Source: Caulobacter soli
Lineage (GTDB): Bacteria > Pseudomonadota > Alphaproteobacteria > Caulobacterales > Caulobacteraceae
Direction of reading: 5' to 3'
NCBI RefSeq assembly: GCF_011045195.1
Contig: NZ_CP049199.1
Span: forward strand, 2,046,001 to 2,110,000
Length of the DNA stretch: 64,000 nucleotides
Part shown: piece after piece, positions 39,996 through 48,616 of the stretch
Layout: each line of letters begins with the position of its first letter
Numbering within the stretch: the stretch's first letter is position 1
Translations under genes and position numbers: made by a program
The notes under the pieces: model-generated
Seen by the model: the letters and a program-made list of their open reading frames with translations, nothing else
Database searches by the model: none
Told to the model about the DNA's origin: nothing

Positions 39996-40676
39996 GTGAA
40001 CGTTTTTTTGCTTGAAGACGACGCGGAAGCCTCGGACTTCATCGCGCGGGGCCTTCGCGAGCGGGGCCATCACGTCGAGACGGAGACCGATGGGCGCGCC
40101 GCGATCCTCAAGCTCGGCGCCAGTGAATTCGACGTGCTGATCCTGGACCGCATGGTGCCGGGGCTGGACGGCCTGGCGGTCCTGCGATCGTTGCGGGCTA
40201 TGGGACGGACGACGCCGACGTTGCTGCTGACGGCGATGGCCCAGATCGTGGACCGGGTCGACGGACTGGAGGCCGGCGCCGACGACTATCTGGTCAAGCC
40301 GTTCGCTTTCGCGGAACTGGCCGCCCGGGTGGCGGCGCTGGGGCGTCGCGCACCGGTGGGCGAGGTTCCGGCGCTGCTGCGGGTGGCTGATGTCGAGATG
40401 AACCTGCTGCGACGCGAGGTTCGACGCGGCGGGCGCCTGGTGGAGCTGCAGCCGCGGGAGTTCGCCCTGCTCGAGCAACTCCTGCGCAACGCCGGGCGCG
40501 TGGTGACCCGCACCATGCTGCTCGATCGGGTGTGGAACTTCGGTTTCGATCCCAAGACCAACATCGTCGAAACGCACATGAGTCGACTGCGCGGTAAGCT
40601 GAATCAGGGCTTCACGCGAAGCGCCATCCGCACGGTTCGCGGCTCGGGCTACATGATGGAAGACGATGGCTGCTAA
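39996..40676 (+). CDS. OmpR/PhoB family response regulator
   Basis: A 226-residue two-domain regulator. The receiver has acidic residues at 7-9 (LLEDD), phospho-acceptor Asp51 (VLILDRMVPG) and Lys in YLVKPFAFAEL. The winged-helix domain ends TNIVETHMSRLRGKL...IRTVRGSGYMM. I use the GTG at 39996 with GAGG upstream. The following kinase gene overlaps its end by 11 bases. It closely resembles the regulator at 63049. Confidence 0.92.
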   Translation: MNVFLLEDDAEASDFIARGLRERGHHVETETDGRAAILKLGASEFDVLILDRMVPGLDGLAVLRSLRAMGRTTPTLLLTAMAQIVDRVDGLEAGADDYLVKPFAFAELAARVAALGRRAPVGEVPALLRVADVEMNLLRREVRRGGRLVELQPREFALLEQLLRNAGRVVTRTMLLDRVWNFGFDPKTNIVETHMSRLRGKLNQGFTRSAIRTVRGSGYMMEDDGC

Positions 40677-42063
40677 GCGCGGGCCGCGGACCATCCGGGG
40701 CATGGTGGCGGTCGTCGCCGGCGTATCGGGCGCGCTCAATATCCTGGTGGGCCTGCTGACCTACAGCCTGGTGCACGAGGAGATCGAACGCCAGCTGGAT
40801 CACCGGATCGAGCTTGAGACCCGCTCGCTGCTGTACATCCACGAGCACGGCGGCATGGCCGCCATGGTCCAGGCCGTTCAGGTGCGGGATCGCGCGCCGA
40901 CGCGGGCGGCCATCGGCTATCTCGCCGACAGCGCCGGAGTCGACGCGGGCATGGGCTACATGGTGCTCGACGCCCAGGGGCGGCGCCTGGCCGGTCGGTT
41001 GGCCGCCGCGGTTCCGCCGCCGGGTTGGAGCGAGTTTGTACATTTCACCAGGCCGGATGGCACGACGGGCATAGCCCAGGCCATGAACGGTCCGGTGTCT
41101 GGTGGCGGACGGCTGATCGTGGCCGCCGACCGAGCCGGCCTGGCCCAGATCGATCTTTCCCTGCTGAAGCTGTTCCTGATCAATTTCAGCCTGGTGCTGG
41201 CGATCGGCGTGGCGGCGGCGATCGGCTTCGGCCGGATCGTCCGACGCCGCCTGGGCGCGATCAAGGGCGCGGCCGAGATGATCATGGCCGGCGATTTTTC
41301 CCGACGCATGACGTTGGATGGATCGGACGGCGAGTTTGATCAATTGGCCCAGGTCCTCAACCGCATGCTCGACCGCATCGGCGCGCTGATGGACAATCTA
41401 CGGCAGGTCTCCGGCGACATCGCCCATGACCTGCGCACGCCGCTCGGCCGTCTGCGTTCGCGGCTGGATGAGCTGGAGGAAGCCAAGACCGCCTCGGCGC
41501 GGCGACAAGGCTTGCGCGTGGCCGTTGGCGAGGTCGAGGCCTTGCAGGATCTGCTGTCGGGCATCCTGGCCTTGTCGGAGATCGAGGGGCAGACGGTGCG
41601 CGAGCGTTTCGGTGTCGTGGCCCTGGACGGCGCGATCACCGAACTCGCCGAAGCCTACGGTCCGGCTCTCGACGCCGCAGGCCTGACCCTGAGGCTCGAT
41701 CTGGAGCCATCATGGCTGACAGGGGACGAGCGCCTGTTGCAACGGGCCATCGCCAACCTGCTCGACAACAGCTTGACCCATGCCCGCGGCGCCACCGCCA
41801 TCGACATTCGCCTCCAACGAGCGGGCGAACGGATCACCTTGAGCTTCGCTGACGATGGCCCCGGCGTGGCGATCGAGGCTCGGGGCCGGATCTTCGAACG
41901 TTTCGTGCGTCTGGATCCAGCGCGCTCGGAACCCGGCCACGGCTTGGGCCTGAGCATCGTCTCAGCGATAATCGCCGCCCATGGCGGGACGATTACGACC
42001 GCGCCAACGTCGCGCGGCTTGACGCTGGAGATCGATCTCCTCACGACGTCACCCCTCGGCTGA
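40666..42063 (+). CDS. Sensor histidine kinase
   Basis: A 465-residue membrane kinase. Transmembrane helices lie near residues 12-34 and 166-188 with a ~130-residue periplasmic sensor between them, then a HAMP linker. The H-box is SGDIAHDLRTPLGRL with His254, the N-box NLLDNSLTHA, G-boxes DDGPGV and GHGLGLSI. It forms a two-component pair with the overlapping regulator and may control the PAP2 phosphatase gene downstream. Confidence 0.92.
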   Translation: MAAKRGPRTIRGMVAVVAGVSGALNILVGLLTYSLVHEEIERQLDHRIELETRSLLYIHEHGGMAAMVQAVQVRDRAPTRAAIGYLADSAGVDAGMGYMVLDAQGRRLAGRLAAAVPPPGWSEFVHFTRPDGTTGIAQAMNGPVSGGGRLIVAADRAGLAQIDLSLLKLFLINFSLVLAIGVAAAIGFGRIVRRRLGAIKGAAEMIMAGDFSRRMTLDGSDGEFDQLAQVLNRMLDRIGALMDNLRQVSGDIAHDLRTPLGRLRSRLDELEEAKTASARRQGLRVAVGEVEALQDLLSGILALSEIEGQTVRERFGVVALDGAITELAEAYGPALDAAGLTLRLDLEPSWLTGDERLLQRAIANLLDNSLTHARGATAIDIRLQRAGERITLSFADDGPGVAIEARGRIFERFVRLDPARSEPGHGLGLSIVSAIIAAHGGTITTAPTSRGLTLEIDLLTTSPLG

Positions 42064-42090
42064 CGCTTCGCCCAAGAACCTCTGCCAGGA

Positions 42091-42106
42091 TTGGGAAACT
42101 GTATAG
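42091..42106 (+). promoter_or_regulatory. Shared 16-mer upstream of the PAP2 phosphatase
   Basis: TTGGGAAACTGTATAG is a 15/16 copy of the sequence before the response regulator gene at 39923. It lies 115 bases before the PAP2 start, consistent with control by the neighbouring two-component system. Confidence 0.6.
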
Positions 42107-42221
42107 GTCCGGCCATGCGGCGCGAACTTGCCGTCGCCTAGGCTCACCACGAGTCGGCCATCCCTTTGCGGCCGAGACGTCGTGAGAGCTTCATGGTCGA
42201 CCCCCACGGGGCGCGCGTCGC

Positions 42222-43142
42222 GTGATCCCCCTGCTGCTTCCGTGCCAAGTCGGTGTTGGACTGTGCTTGCTCACGGCCGCGGGATTGGCCTCCGCGGTGT
42301 TTTATCGCCAGCGCCACGATCCGGCAAAGGGCGCCGCCGCCTGGGCCGTGTGGAGTTTGGCCGGTGCGCTTGTGCTGGTCGCGACCATCCTGGTCCTGGC
42401 CATCGGCGTCCTGACCCACGGCTCCATCATCAACGCGGACGCCAGCACCTCCCGGGTGCTTTTCACCCACCGAAGCCCGTGGCTGGACCGGCTGATGATC
42501 GCTCTGTCAGCGATGGGCGACGGTTCGGAGCGCACCACCGCGACCGTGCTGATCGTCGCGTTTCTGCTGTGGTGTCGCCGTTGGCGCGCGGGCCTGGGCC
42601 TGGCCCTGGTGATGACCGCTTCGGCGATCCTCGTGCCGAGCCTGAAGACCGCCTTCCATTTCGCGCGTCCGTCATTGCTCTATTCCGGCGCCGACGCCTT
42701 CAGCTTTCCCAGCGGCCACGCCACGTCGGCGATGGCCCTGTTTGTCATGCTGGCCTTCATCACCGGCCGTGGCGCCTCGGCGGGCGTCCGGTGGTTGATC
42801 GCCGGCTTGGCCGCGCTGATCATCACGCTGACCGGGCTGTCGCGGATCTATGTCGGTGCGCACTGGCTGTCTGACGTCCTGGCCGCCTTCGCCTTGGGTG
42901 GCGCGCTGGCGCTGACCGGGATCGCGCTGGCCGCGCGCGAGACGTCCGACGCCGCCAGGTCGTGGCATGGCGGGGTCGTTCTGACGATCCTGATCCTCGT
43001 GGCCGCGGTCCTGCTGCCCAGGGCCTATTCCAAGGGGGAACGCCTCTATGGGCCTTACCTGGCGCGATCGGTCGGGCGCGTCGTGGATCCTGGCCGTCTT
43101 GGTGGCCCAGGAGGTCCGATCATGTCGCCGCCGGGCGGCTAG
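42222..43142 (+). CDS. PAP2 family membrane phosphatase
   Basis: A 306-residue membrane protein with the three PAP2 motifs: KTAFHFARP, FPSGHAT and SRIYVGAHWLSD. About six transmembrane helices are predicted, and the C-terminal ~60 residues are hydrophilic. Relatives dephosphorylate undecaprenyl pyrophosphate, phosphatidate or lipid A on the periplasmic side. The start is a GTG at 42222. The shared 16-mer suggests regulation by the upstream two-component system. Its stop overlaps that of the EamA gene. Confidence 0.87.
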   Translation: MIPLLLPCQVGVGLCLLTAAGLASAVFYRQRHDPAKGAAAWAVWSLAGALVLVATILVLAIGVLTHGSIINADASTSRVLFTHRSPWLDRLMIALSAMGDGSERTTATVLIVAFLLWCRRWRAGLGLALVMTASAILVPSLKTAFHFARPSLLYSGADAFSFPSGHATSAMALFVMLAFITGRGASAGVRWLIAGLAALIITLTGLSRIYVGAHWLSDVLAAFALGGALALTGIALAARETSDAARSWHGGVVLTILILVAAVLLPRAYSKGERLYGPYLARSVGRVVDPGRLGGPGGPIMSPPGG

Positions 43143-43573
43143 GCCCTCAGGGTGACCAACAACACTCCCGCGGCGATCAACGCGACGCCCGCCCAGTTGG
43201 CCGGGCTGAGGCGCTCGCCGAGGAAGGCCGCGCCGAACACGGCGACCAGAACCACGCTGAGTTTGTCGACCGGCGCGACCCGCGCCGCGTCGCCGATCTT
43301 CAAGGCGCGGAAGTAGCACACCCACGACGCTCCGGTCGCCAAGCCCGAGAGCCCCAGGAACAGCCAGCTTCGACGCGTGACCTCGCTTGGAGCCTGCCAC
43401 TGGCCAGTCGCGGTGACGAAAATGGCCAGCGCGATCAGGATCACCACGGTGCGTACAAAGGTCGCCAGATCGGAATTGATCTGGGAAACCCCGACCTTGG
43501 CCAGGATCGCCGTCAACGCCGCGAAGGCCGCCGACATCAGGGCCCACATCGGCCAAGCCAGGTTCGCCTTCAT
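43139..43573 (-). CDS. EamA family (DMT) small transporter
   Basis: A 144-residue protein with one EamA domain of four to five helices: WALMSAAFAALTAILAKVGV, then LATFVRTVVILIALAIFV, ALKIGDAARVAPVDKLSVVLVAVFGAAFLGERLSPANWAGVALIAAGVLLV. Two such units normally make one transporter, so it must dimerise. GGAGA precedes the ATG, 18 bases after the receptor stop, making it the last gene of the fecIR-receptor unit. Confidence 0.82.
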   Translation of the reverse strand: MKANLAWPMWALMSAAFAALTAILAKVGVSQINSDLATFVRTVVILIALAIFVTATGQWQAPSEVTRRSWLFLGLSGLATGASWVCYFRALKIGDAARVAPVDKLSVVLVAVFGAAFLGERLSPANWAGVALIAAGVLLVTLRA

Positions 43574-43591
43574 CGCGGTCTCCTCAATGGT

Positions 43592-46018
43592 CTAGAAGCG
43601 GGCCGACAGTCGCAGCGCCAGGGTTCGCGGCCTGGGTGGGGTGATGATCTGGTCTCGGGTGATCAGGAACGGGTTTCCAAACGAGAAGCTGTTGGGATGG
43701 GCGCCGAAGGGATTGTCCACCGTGGCGGCCAGGGTCCAGGCGCCGGCTTCCAGGCTGACGACGCCGCGCAGGCCCAGATACTCACCCATCTCGTGCATGT
43801 TGTCGGCGTCGAAGGTCAGGTACGACGACCCGACATAGGTCGCCTGGCCCTGCAGGCGCAGGATCAGGTCGCGGGGCAGGGGGCGGTGATAGTCGACGCC
43901 GAAGCTGGCCGAGACTCGCGCCACCCCCGGCAGGCTGGCGTCGTGGCGCGAGCTGAAGTCGAGATTTTGACGGGTGATCTCGGGATCGTTCAGCAGGGCG
44001 GCGGCGCGCAGGTCGACCCGGTCGTTCAGGCGCAGCGCCGCCTCGGCCTCGACGCCCCGGTTGTCGCCGTTGCCGATATTGGCCGTGTAGGCCGTGCCGT
44101 CGGCGAGGTACTGGTCGCTCTGAACCGACTCCCAGGTGGCGTAGAAAAGGGCGACCCGCGCCTGCAGGCGCTCGTCCCAGCCGCGCAGCTTGGCGCCGAC
44201 TTCGTAGTTCCACAGTTCGTCGGCTTCGTAACGACGGGCCGGAGAGCCGGCGATGTCGAAGGTCTGGCCGATCCGACCGGCGGTGTTGTAGCCGCCAGGC
44301 CGGTAACCCTCGGCGGCCTGGGCGTAGAACAGCAGCCCGGGCCGCGCGTCGTAGCTGACCAGGATCTTCGGCGACAGGCCGTTGGCGTCGTCCGCGCCGC
44401 TGAACACCCGCTGCCCTGCGGCCTGGGTGACCCGCGAGTCGGTGTCGAACCGGAAATCGAACCAGCGCAGGCCGGCGGTCGCGGACAGCCGCGACGTGGC
44501 GTCGAAGGTGACCTCGCCGTAGACCGCCGTTTCGTTGATCTTGTCGCGCCTCTGCTCGGCGTAGCTGGTCAAGCCGGTGGGCTTGAGATCGTGCAGCAGG
44601 CTATGCAGTTGCGTCGTGCCCGTCGAACCGAACGCGCCGACCAGGCCATGCAGGCGCCGATCGCTGGGGCTGGCGTAGGTGACCTCGGCCACCGTCAGGT
44701 CGATGGCCTTTTCCTCGTCGAAGGCCGCTGGCCCGCTTGGCAAGCCGTACAACGTCGCGGCCGAGGTGGCGTCGTACCGACTGTCGAACTGGTGCGAGAG
44801 GCGCGACACCGAGCCGGTCAGTCGTCCCCAGTCGCCATCGCCCGCCAGGGTCAGTGAAACGTGGTGGAAATCGTTGTCGTGCGGTTCGCGCACGGCGTTG
44901 TCGCGCAGATGCGCGCCCAGGCGGCGCAGGCCGTACTGGGTGTCGTTGTTATTGATCGATTGGGCGGTCAGACCCAGCGTGGCCGTCCAGTGGGGCGAAA
45001 GCGCCGCCCGCAAGCTGGCCCGCGCGCCTTCGCGCCGGGAGCCGTTCACGTGCTTGAGGTCCAGTGTCGGGTTGGCGATGTAGCCGCTCTGGGTGTCGCG
45101 ATAGGCTGTCGCGCGCAGGGCCAAGCGACCCGGGACGATTGGCAGGTTGGCCGTCGCCTCCAACTCGTCGCCCAGCCCGGCGTCCCAGGTATAGGCCAGG
45201 CCGGCCAGGACATTGGCCTGGTAGCGATCCAGGTCGGGTTTGCGGGTGGCGATGCGCAGGACGCCGCCCAGCGACCCGCCGCCATAGAGCGTTCCTTGGG
45301 GGCCTCGCATGACCTCGACCCGCTCGATGTCGGCCAGACGCAGGTCCGGGTCGGGCGCGCTGTAGGTGATCGGCACGTCGTCGAGATAGAGCGCCACCAT
45401 CGACTGGGTCTGGCCGGTGAAAGCGCCGTCCGACAGGCCGCGAAGCAGGATCTTGTCACGACCGGGGCCGAGGTTGGTCACGGTCATGCCGGCGACCTGG
45501 CCGGTCAGGTCGGCCAGACTGGTCAGGGTCTCGCGAGCCAGCGCCGAGCCCGAGACCACGGAGATGGCGTAGGGCGTGCGGCCGGGCAGGTTGGGATAGC
45601 GCTGGGCCGTCACCACCACTTCGCCAAGACCCAGGCTGGCGGGCGGAGCGGCGACGGCGGCGTGCCGGGGGCGGGCCGTGCTGGCCTTGCGGATCAACAC
45701 CGTGCGTGGATCGGGCAGGCTGTAACCGCAGCCGCTGTGGGCCAGGATCCTGTCTAGCGCCATCTGCGGCGTCATCCGGCCGTAGAGGGCGGGGGACGAC
45801 CCGGCGCAGGCCTCCAGATCGCCGCCTAGCGAGAGGTCGGCCTGCAGGGCGAAGTCGATCAACGCCGCGTGGACGGGCTTGGCCGGGATCTGCAGACGCA
45901 CCGAGGCCCCCGCGCCTTGGGCGTGGGCGGCGTGCGCCGCGCCGGCGGCCAGGCCGGCCATCAGCGCCGCGGGCCAGATGCGGGCCCTGCGGCGCTCATT
46001 CGACGACTTGCGCCGCAT
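43592..46018 (-). CDS. TonB-dependent receptor with N-terminal STN signalling domain (FecA-like)
   Basis: An 808-residue receptor. After the signal peptide comes an STN (secretin/TonB short N-terminal) domain, RLQIPAKPVHAALIDFALQADLSL...YGRMTPQMALDRILAHSGCGYSL, the feature of receptors that signal to FecR. The plug includes VVVTAQRYPNLPGRTPYAISVVSG, LLRGLSDGAFTGQ and VEVMRGPQGTLYGGGSLGGVLR. The barrel ends LALRLSARF. It starts two bases after fecR. The ligand is unknown, and the neighbouring cluster product is a candidate. Confidence 0.92.
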   Translation of the reverse strand: MRRKSSNERRRARIWPAALMAGLAAGAAHAAHAQGAGASVRLQIPAKPVHAALIDFALQADLSLGGDLEACAGSSPALYGRMTPQMALDRILAHSGCGYSLPDPRTVLIRKASTARPRHAAVAAPPASLGLGEVVVTAQRYPNLPGRTPYAISVVSGSALARETLTSLADLTGQVAGMTVTNLGPGRDKILLRGLSDGAFTGQTQSMVALYLDDVPITYSAPDPDLRLADIERVEVMRGPQGTLYGGGSLGGVLRIATRKPDLDRYQANVLAGLAYTWDAGLGDELEATANLPIVPGRLALRATAYRDTQSGYIANPTLDLKHVNGSRREGARASLRAALSPHWTATLGLTAQSINNNDTQYGLRRLGAHLRDNAVREPHDNDFHHVSLTLAGDGDWGRLTGSVSRLSHQFDSRYDATSAATLYGLPSGPAAFDEEKAIDLTVAEVTYASPSDRRLHGLVGAFGSTGTTQLHSLLHDLKPTGLTSYAEQRRDKINETAVYGEVTFDATSRLSATAGLRWFDFRFDTDSRVTQAAGQRVFSGADDANGLSPKILVSYDARPGLLFYAQAAEGYRPGGYNTAGRIGQTFDIAGSPARRYEADELWNYEVGAKLRGWDERLQARVALFYATWESVQSDQYLADGTAYTANIGNGDNRGVEAEAALRLNDRVDLRAAALLNDPEITRQNLDFSSRHDASLPGVARVSASFGVDYHRPLPRDLILRLQGQATYVGSSYLTFDADNMHEMGEYLGLRGVVSLEAGAWTLAATVDNPFGAHPNSFSFGNPFLITRDQIITPPRPRTLALRLSARF

Positions 46019-46020
46019 GG

Positions 46021-47013
46021 TCAGGGTCGGGTCGCTTTGGCCTTGAGAACGATCTCCCCGCCACTCTGCTGGCTGATGATCGGTGCGAACAGTTCCAGAC
46101 GCCGGATCATCGCCGCTTCCTTGTCGACCAACAGCACGCCGGACACCTTGACCGAGGCGGCGCTGGGATCAACCCGTATTGGCGTGGCGACATAGCGGTT
46201 CAGGTCGGCCACGACCTCGGTCAGGGGCGTCTCGCGATAGACCAGCTTCCCGGATTTCCAGGCGAAGGCCGCGTCGGGATCGGTCGTGCGCACCAGCGAT
46301 GTCGTCGCGTTCCCGACGTGGATCAACTGCTGACCCTTGGCCAGGCGCACCGCGCCGTCCGACCCGCCGGATACCGAAACCAGACCTCGACGCACGGTGA
46401 CGGCCAGGCGGTCGTCATGGCTCAGGATATTGAACTCGGTGCCCAGCACGCGGACCTCTCGATCGGCCACGGCGACCACGAAGGGACGGTTTTCCAGGTG
46501 GGCGACATCGAAGCTGGCCTCGCCGTCTACGAGGGTGACATCGCGCTGGGCGCGGGACAGGCGTACGCGCAGGGTCGTGGCCCCGCCCAAGGTCAGGCGC
46601 GAGCCGTCGGCCAGGGCCACCTCGCGGGTCTCGCCGCGCTGGGTCGCGTAGTCGGTGAAGGTCGGGCGAGTCAGTTGCGGCAGAACGGCGACGACAACGG
46701 CGGCCGCGGCGGCGGCTGTCGCGAGGCCGGTCCAGACCCAGCGCCTCGCGGGCGGCTTGGAGCGCCGGGCGAACGGCACGACGGTGTCGGCCGTGACAGC
46801 GCTCACGGCGGGGGCGGGAAGCTCGCTGGCCGGCAGGTCTTCCAACTCGATCCACAGCGCCTCGACCTCGTCATAGGCGGCCGCGTGCGCGGGGTCGGCT
46901 TCCAGCCAAGCCTGGAACGCGGTCCAGTCCTCCAGACCGGCGTCACCCTGCAGGCGCGCGAACCAATCGCTCGCCGCTTGCTGGATGGGATCGGTGGTGA
47001 CGGACTGTGTCAT
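46021..47013 (-). CDS. FecR family anti-sigma regulator
   Basis: A 330-residue inner-membrane protein. The cytoplasmic N-terminal DUF4880 region (AASDWFARLQGD...WTAFQAWLEADPAHAAAYDEVEALW) is followed by one transmembrane helix near residues 90-112, and a periplasmic FecR domain (TQRGETREVALADGSRLTLGGATTLRV...VLGTEFNIL) with a C-terminal STN-like segment. It transmits the receptor signal to the sigma factor. The ATG at 47013 follows GGAAG. A candidate ECF promoter lies about 50 bases upstream. Confidence 0.9.
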   Translation of the reverse strand: MTQSVTTDPIQQAASDWFARLQGDAGLEDWTAFQAWLEADPAHAAAYDEVEALWIELEDLPASELPAPAVSAVTADTVVPFARRSKPPARRWVWTGLATAAAAAAVVVAVLPQLTRPTFTDYATQRGETREVALADGSRLTLGGATTLRVRLSRAQRDVTLVDGEASFDVAHLENRPFVVAVADREVRVLGTEFNILSHDDRLAVTVRRGLVSVSGGSDGAVRLAKGQQLIHVGNATTSLVRTTDPDAAFAWKSGKLVYRETPLTEVVADLNRYVATPIRVDPSAASVKVSGVLLVDKEAAMIRRLELFAPIISQQSGGEIVLKAKATRP

Positions 47014-47060
47014 CGACGGGTCGTGCTTCCTTGACGCCGGGCGGGGAAGGGCGCTTGCCA

Positions 47061-47095
47061 CAATGACGCCATGACCGAGAAAGTCCCTCCTCGGT
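47061..47095 (-). promoter_or_regulatory. ECF-type promoter copy 4, before fecR
   Basis: On the minus strand, ACCGAGGAGGGA-N13-GGCGTCATTG matches the three cluster promoters with the same spacing: GAGGG-N16-CGTC is intact, with 8 of 12 and 10 of 10 block positions conserved. It would drive fecR, the receptor and the EamA gene. Confidence 0.65.
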
Positions 47096-47125
47096 TCTTC
47101 ATGGGGTGTTGCGGAAAGGACACAG

Positions 47126-47650
47126 TCATCGCCCGACCCTTTTGACCAGATGGCCTAGCGCCAGGCTGACATGCTTCTCGACCGAACTTCGAGATATGCC
47201 CAGGCGGGCGGCGGTCTCGACGTGGGTCAGGCCTTCGAACTTGTGCAACCGGAACACCTGTTGGGTGACGGGCGACAGGGTTTTCAGCGCCTCGGTGATC
47301 TTTTCAAGCCGCTGGCGGGCGATGACCGCGCTCTCGGCGTCGGGTTCCTCGGCCACGTCGAGCGCGCCGATCGTGGTGTGGTTGGTTCGTCGCCATTCGG
47401 TTTCGCGTGCGCCGGCCCGCTTGGCGCGGCGTAGGCGGTCGAGCATCAGGTTCGAGGCCAGGCGGTAGAGATAGGCGGGCGGATTGTCGATCGCCTCGTC
47501 CGTCACCGCCTGGACCTTCAGATACAGCTCCTGGACCAGATCCTCGACATCTCCCCGGCCGCCCAGGCGCGCCAGGAAGAACCGGCGCATGTCCTCGCGC
47601 CGCTCCAGATAGGCGGCCGCCAGCGGGGAGAGGTCCTGCAGGTCTTCCAT
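47126..47650 (-). CDS. FecI-like ECF sigma factor
   Basis: A 174-residue sigma factor: region 2 is AAYLERREDMRRFFLARLGGRGDVEDLVQELYLKVQ...PPAYLYRLASNLMLDRLRRAKRA and region 4 is LKTLSPVTQQVFRLHKFEGLTHVETAARLGISRSSVEKHVSLALGHL, both typical of iron/cell-surface-signalling FecI types. I start at the ATG at 47650; residues before it do not fit the family. The anti-sigma gene follows after 112 bases. It is divergent from the 16-gene cluster it may control. Confidence 0.88.
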   Translation of the reverse strand: MEDLQDLSPLAAAYLERREDMRRFFLARLGGRGDVEDLVQELYLKVQAVTDEAIDNPPAYLYRLASNLMLDRLRRAKRAGARETEWRRTNHTTIGALDVAEEPDAESAVIARQRLEKITEALKTLSPVTQQVFRLHKFEGLTHVETAARLGISRSSVEKHVSLALGHLVKRVGR

Positions 47651-47833
47651 GGTCAGCCGCGCGTCCGCGCCGATCGTCGAACAGACGGGACGCGGGAAGA
47701 CGGACTGGACGCTTCGGTGGTCATCACAAGGACGATCGGCCCGGGTTTGAGAGACTCGACGGAGGCAGGAAGACATCGCGCGACGGCGCCTTGAAGGCAA
47801 GGCTCGCCGACGCTGGCCGACGACCTCGGAAAA

Positions 47834-47869
47834 ATCGGTGAGGGGGCGAAACACACACGGCGTCATTGG
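47834..47869 (+). promoter_or_regulatory. ECF-type promoter copy 1, before the biosynthetic cluster
   Basis: ATCGGTGAGGGG-N13-GGCGTCATTGG. The TGAGGG-N16-CGTC layout has the spacing of ECF sigma promoters. The predicted transcript start is about 40 bases before the HAD phosphatase ATG. Confidence 0.75.
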
Positions 47870-47909
47870 CTCGAACGGCGCGGGGGCGTCTGGAGCCAAG
47901 TCGGGTACG

Positions 47910-48599
47910 ATGCGGATATTTTGCGATTTCGACGGGACGATAGCCAAGGTCGACACCACCGACCTGGTCCTGACCCGTCTGGCCGACCCGGCTTGGGAAG
48001 ACCTGGAGGAGCGCTGGACCCGGGGCGAGATCACCGCCGCCGAGTGCATGCGAGGCCAGGTCGCCTTGATCGGCGGCGACGACGCGGCGCTGGACGCGGT
48101 GCTGGACAGCGTCGAGCTGGCCGACGGCTTTTCCGAGTTCGTCGCCTGGTGTCGCGCCAACGCGGTGCCCTTGACGGTCGTCAGCGACGGGGTCGACCAC
48201 TTCATCGCCCGCATCCTGGATCGGCACGGGCTGGGTCACCTGCCGGTGATCGCCAACCACCTGGTCGGCAACGCCGAACTGGGGCGCCGGCTGGAGCAAC
48301 CCTGGTCGCGCGCCGGCTGCGCGGCGGGCTCCGGCGTGTGCAAATGCCAGGTGGCCACCAAGTCCGCGGAAGCCTCCCAAGGGCGCGTCAACGACCCTGG
48401 CGACCTGATGGTCTTCATCGGTGACGGCCGCTCGGACTTCTGCGTCTCCAACCGCGCCGACCTGCTGTTCGCTCGCGACAAGCTGGCGGCCTACGCCCGC
48501 TCGCGGGCCGTGCCGCACCACGCGTTTTCCGACTTTCACACCATCACGACGACGCTCGCGGCCGCCCACGGCCGCCTGGCGCGTCGCGCCGCCATCTGA
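47910..48599 (+). CDS. HAD-IB / MtnX-like phosphatase
   Basis: A 229-residue HAD phosphatase. Motif I is FCDFDGTIAKVDTTD with the nucleophile Asp6, motif II is VVSDGVDHFI, and motif IV is FIGDGRSDFCVS near residue 171. The cap insert resembles MtnX/SerB-type enzymes that act on small phosphorylated metabolites. Three or four Cys residues (CAAGSGVCKCQ) sit in the middle. It is the first gene of the cluster, 40 bases after ECF-type promoter copy 1. Confidence 0.85.
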   Translation: MRIFCDFDGTIAKVDTTDLVLTRLADPAWEDLEERWTRGEITAAECMRGQVALIGGDDAALDAVLDSVELADGFSEFVAWCRANAVPLTVVSDGVDHFIARILDRHGLGHLPVIANHLVGNAELGRRLEQPWSRAGCAAGSGVCKCQVATKSAEASQGRVNDPGDLMVFIGDGRSDFCVSNRADLLFARDKLAAYARSRAVPHHAFSDFHTITTTLAAAHGRLARRAAI

Positions 48600-48616
48600 C
48601 TGGAGTTCCCCCTCAA

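Noticed and set aside
42962..44857. 631-codon plus-strand frame over the STN-type TonB receptor
   Set aside because: It lies opposite a full-length receptor with plug, barrel and STN motifs. Composition is typical of a GC-rich shadow frame.
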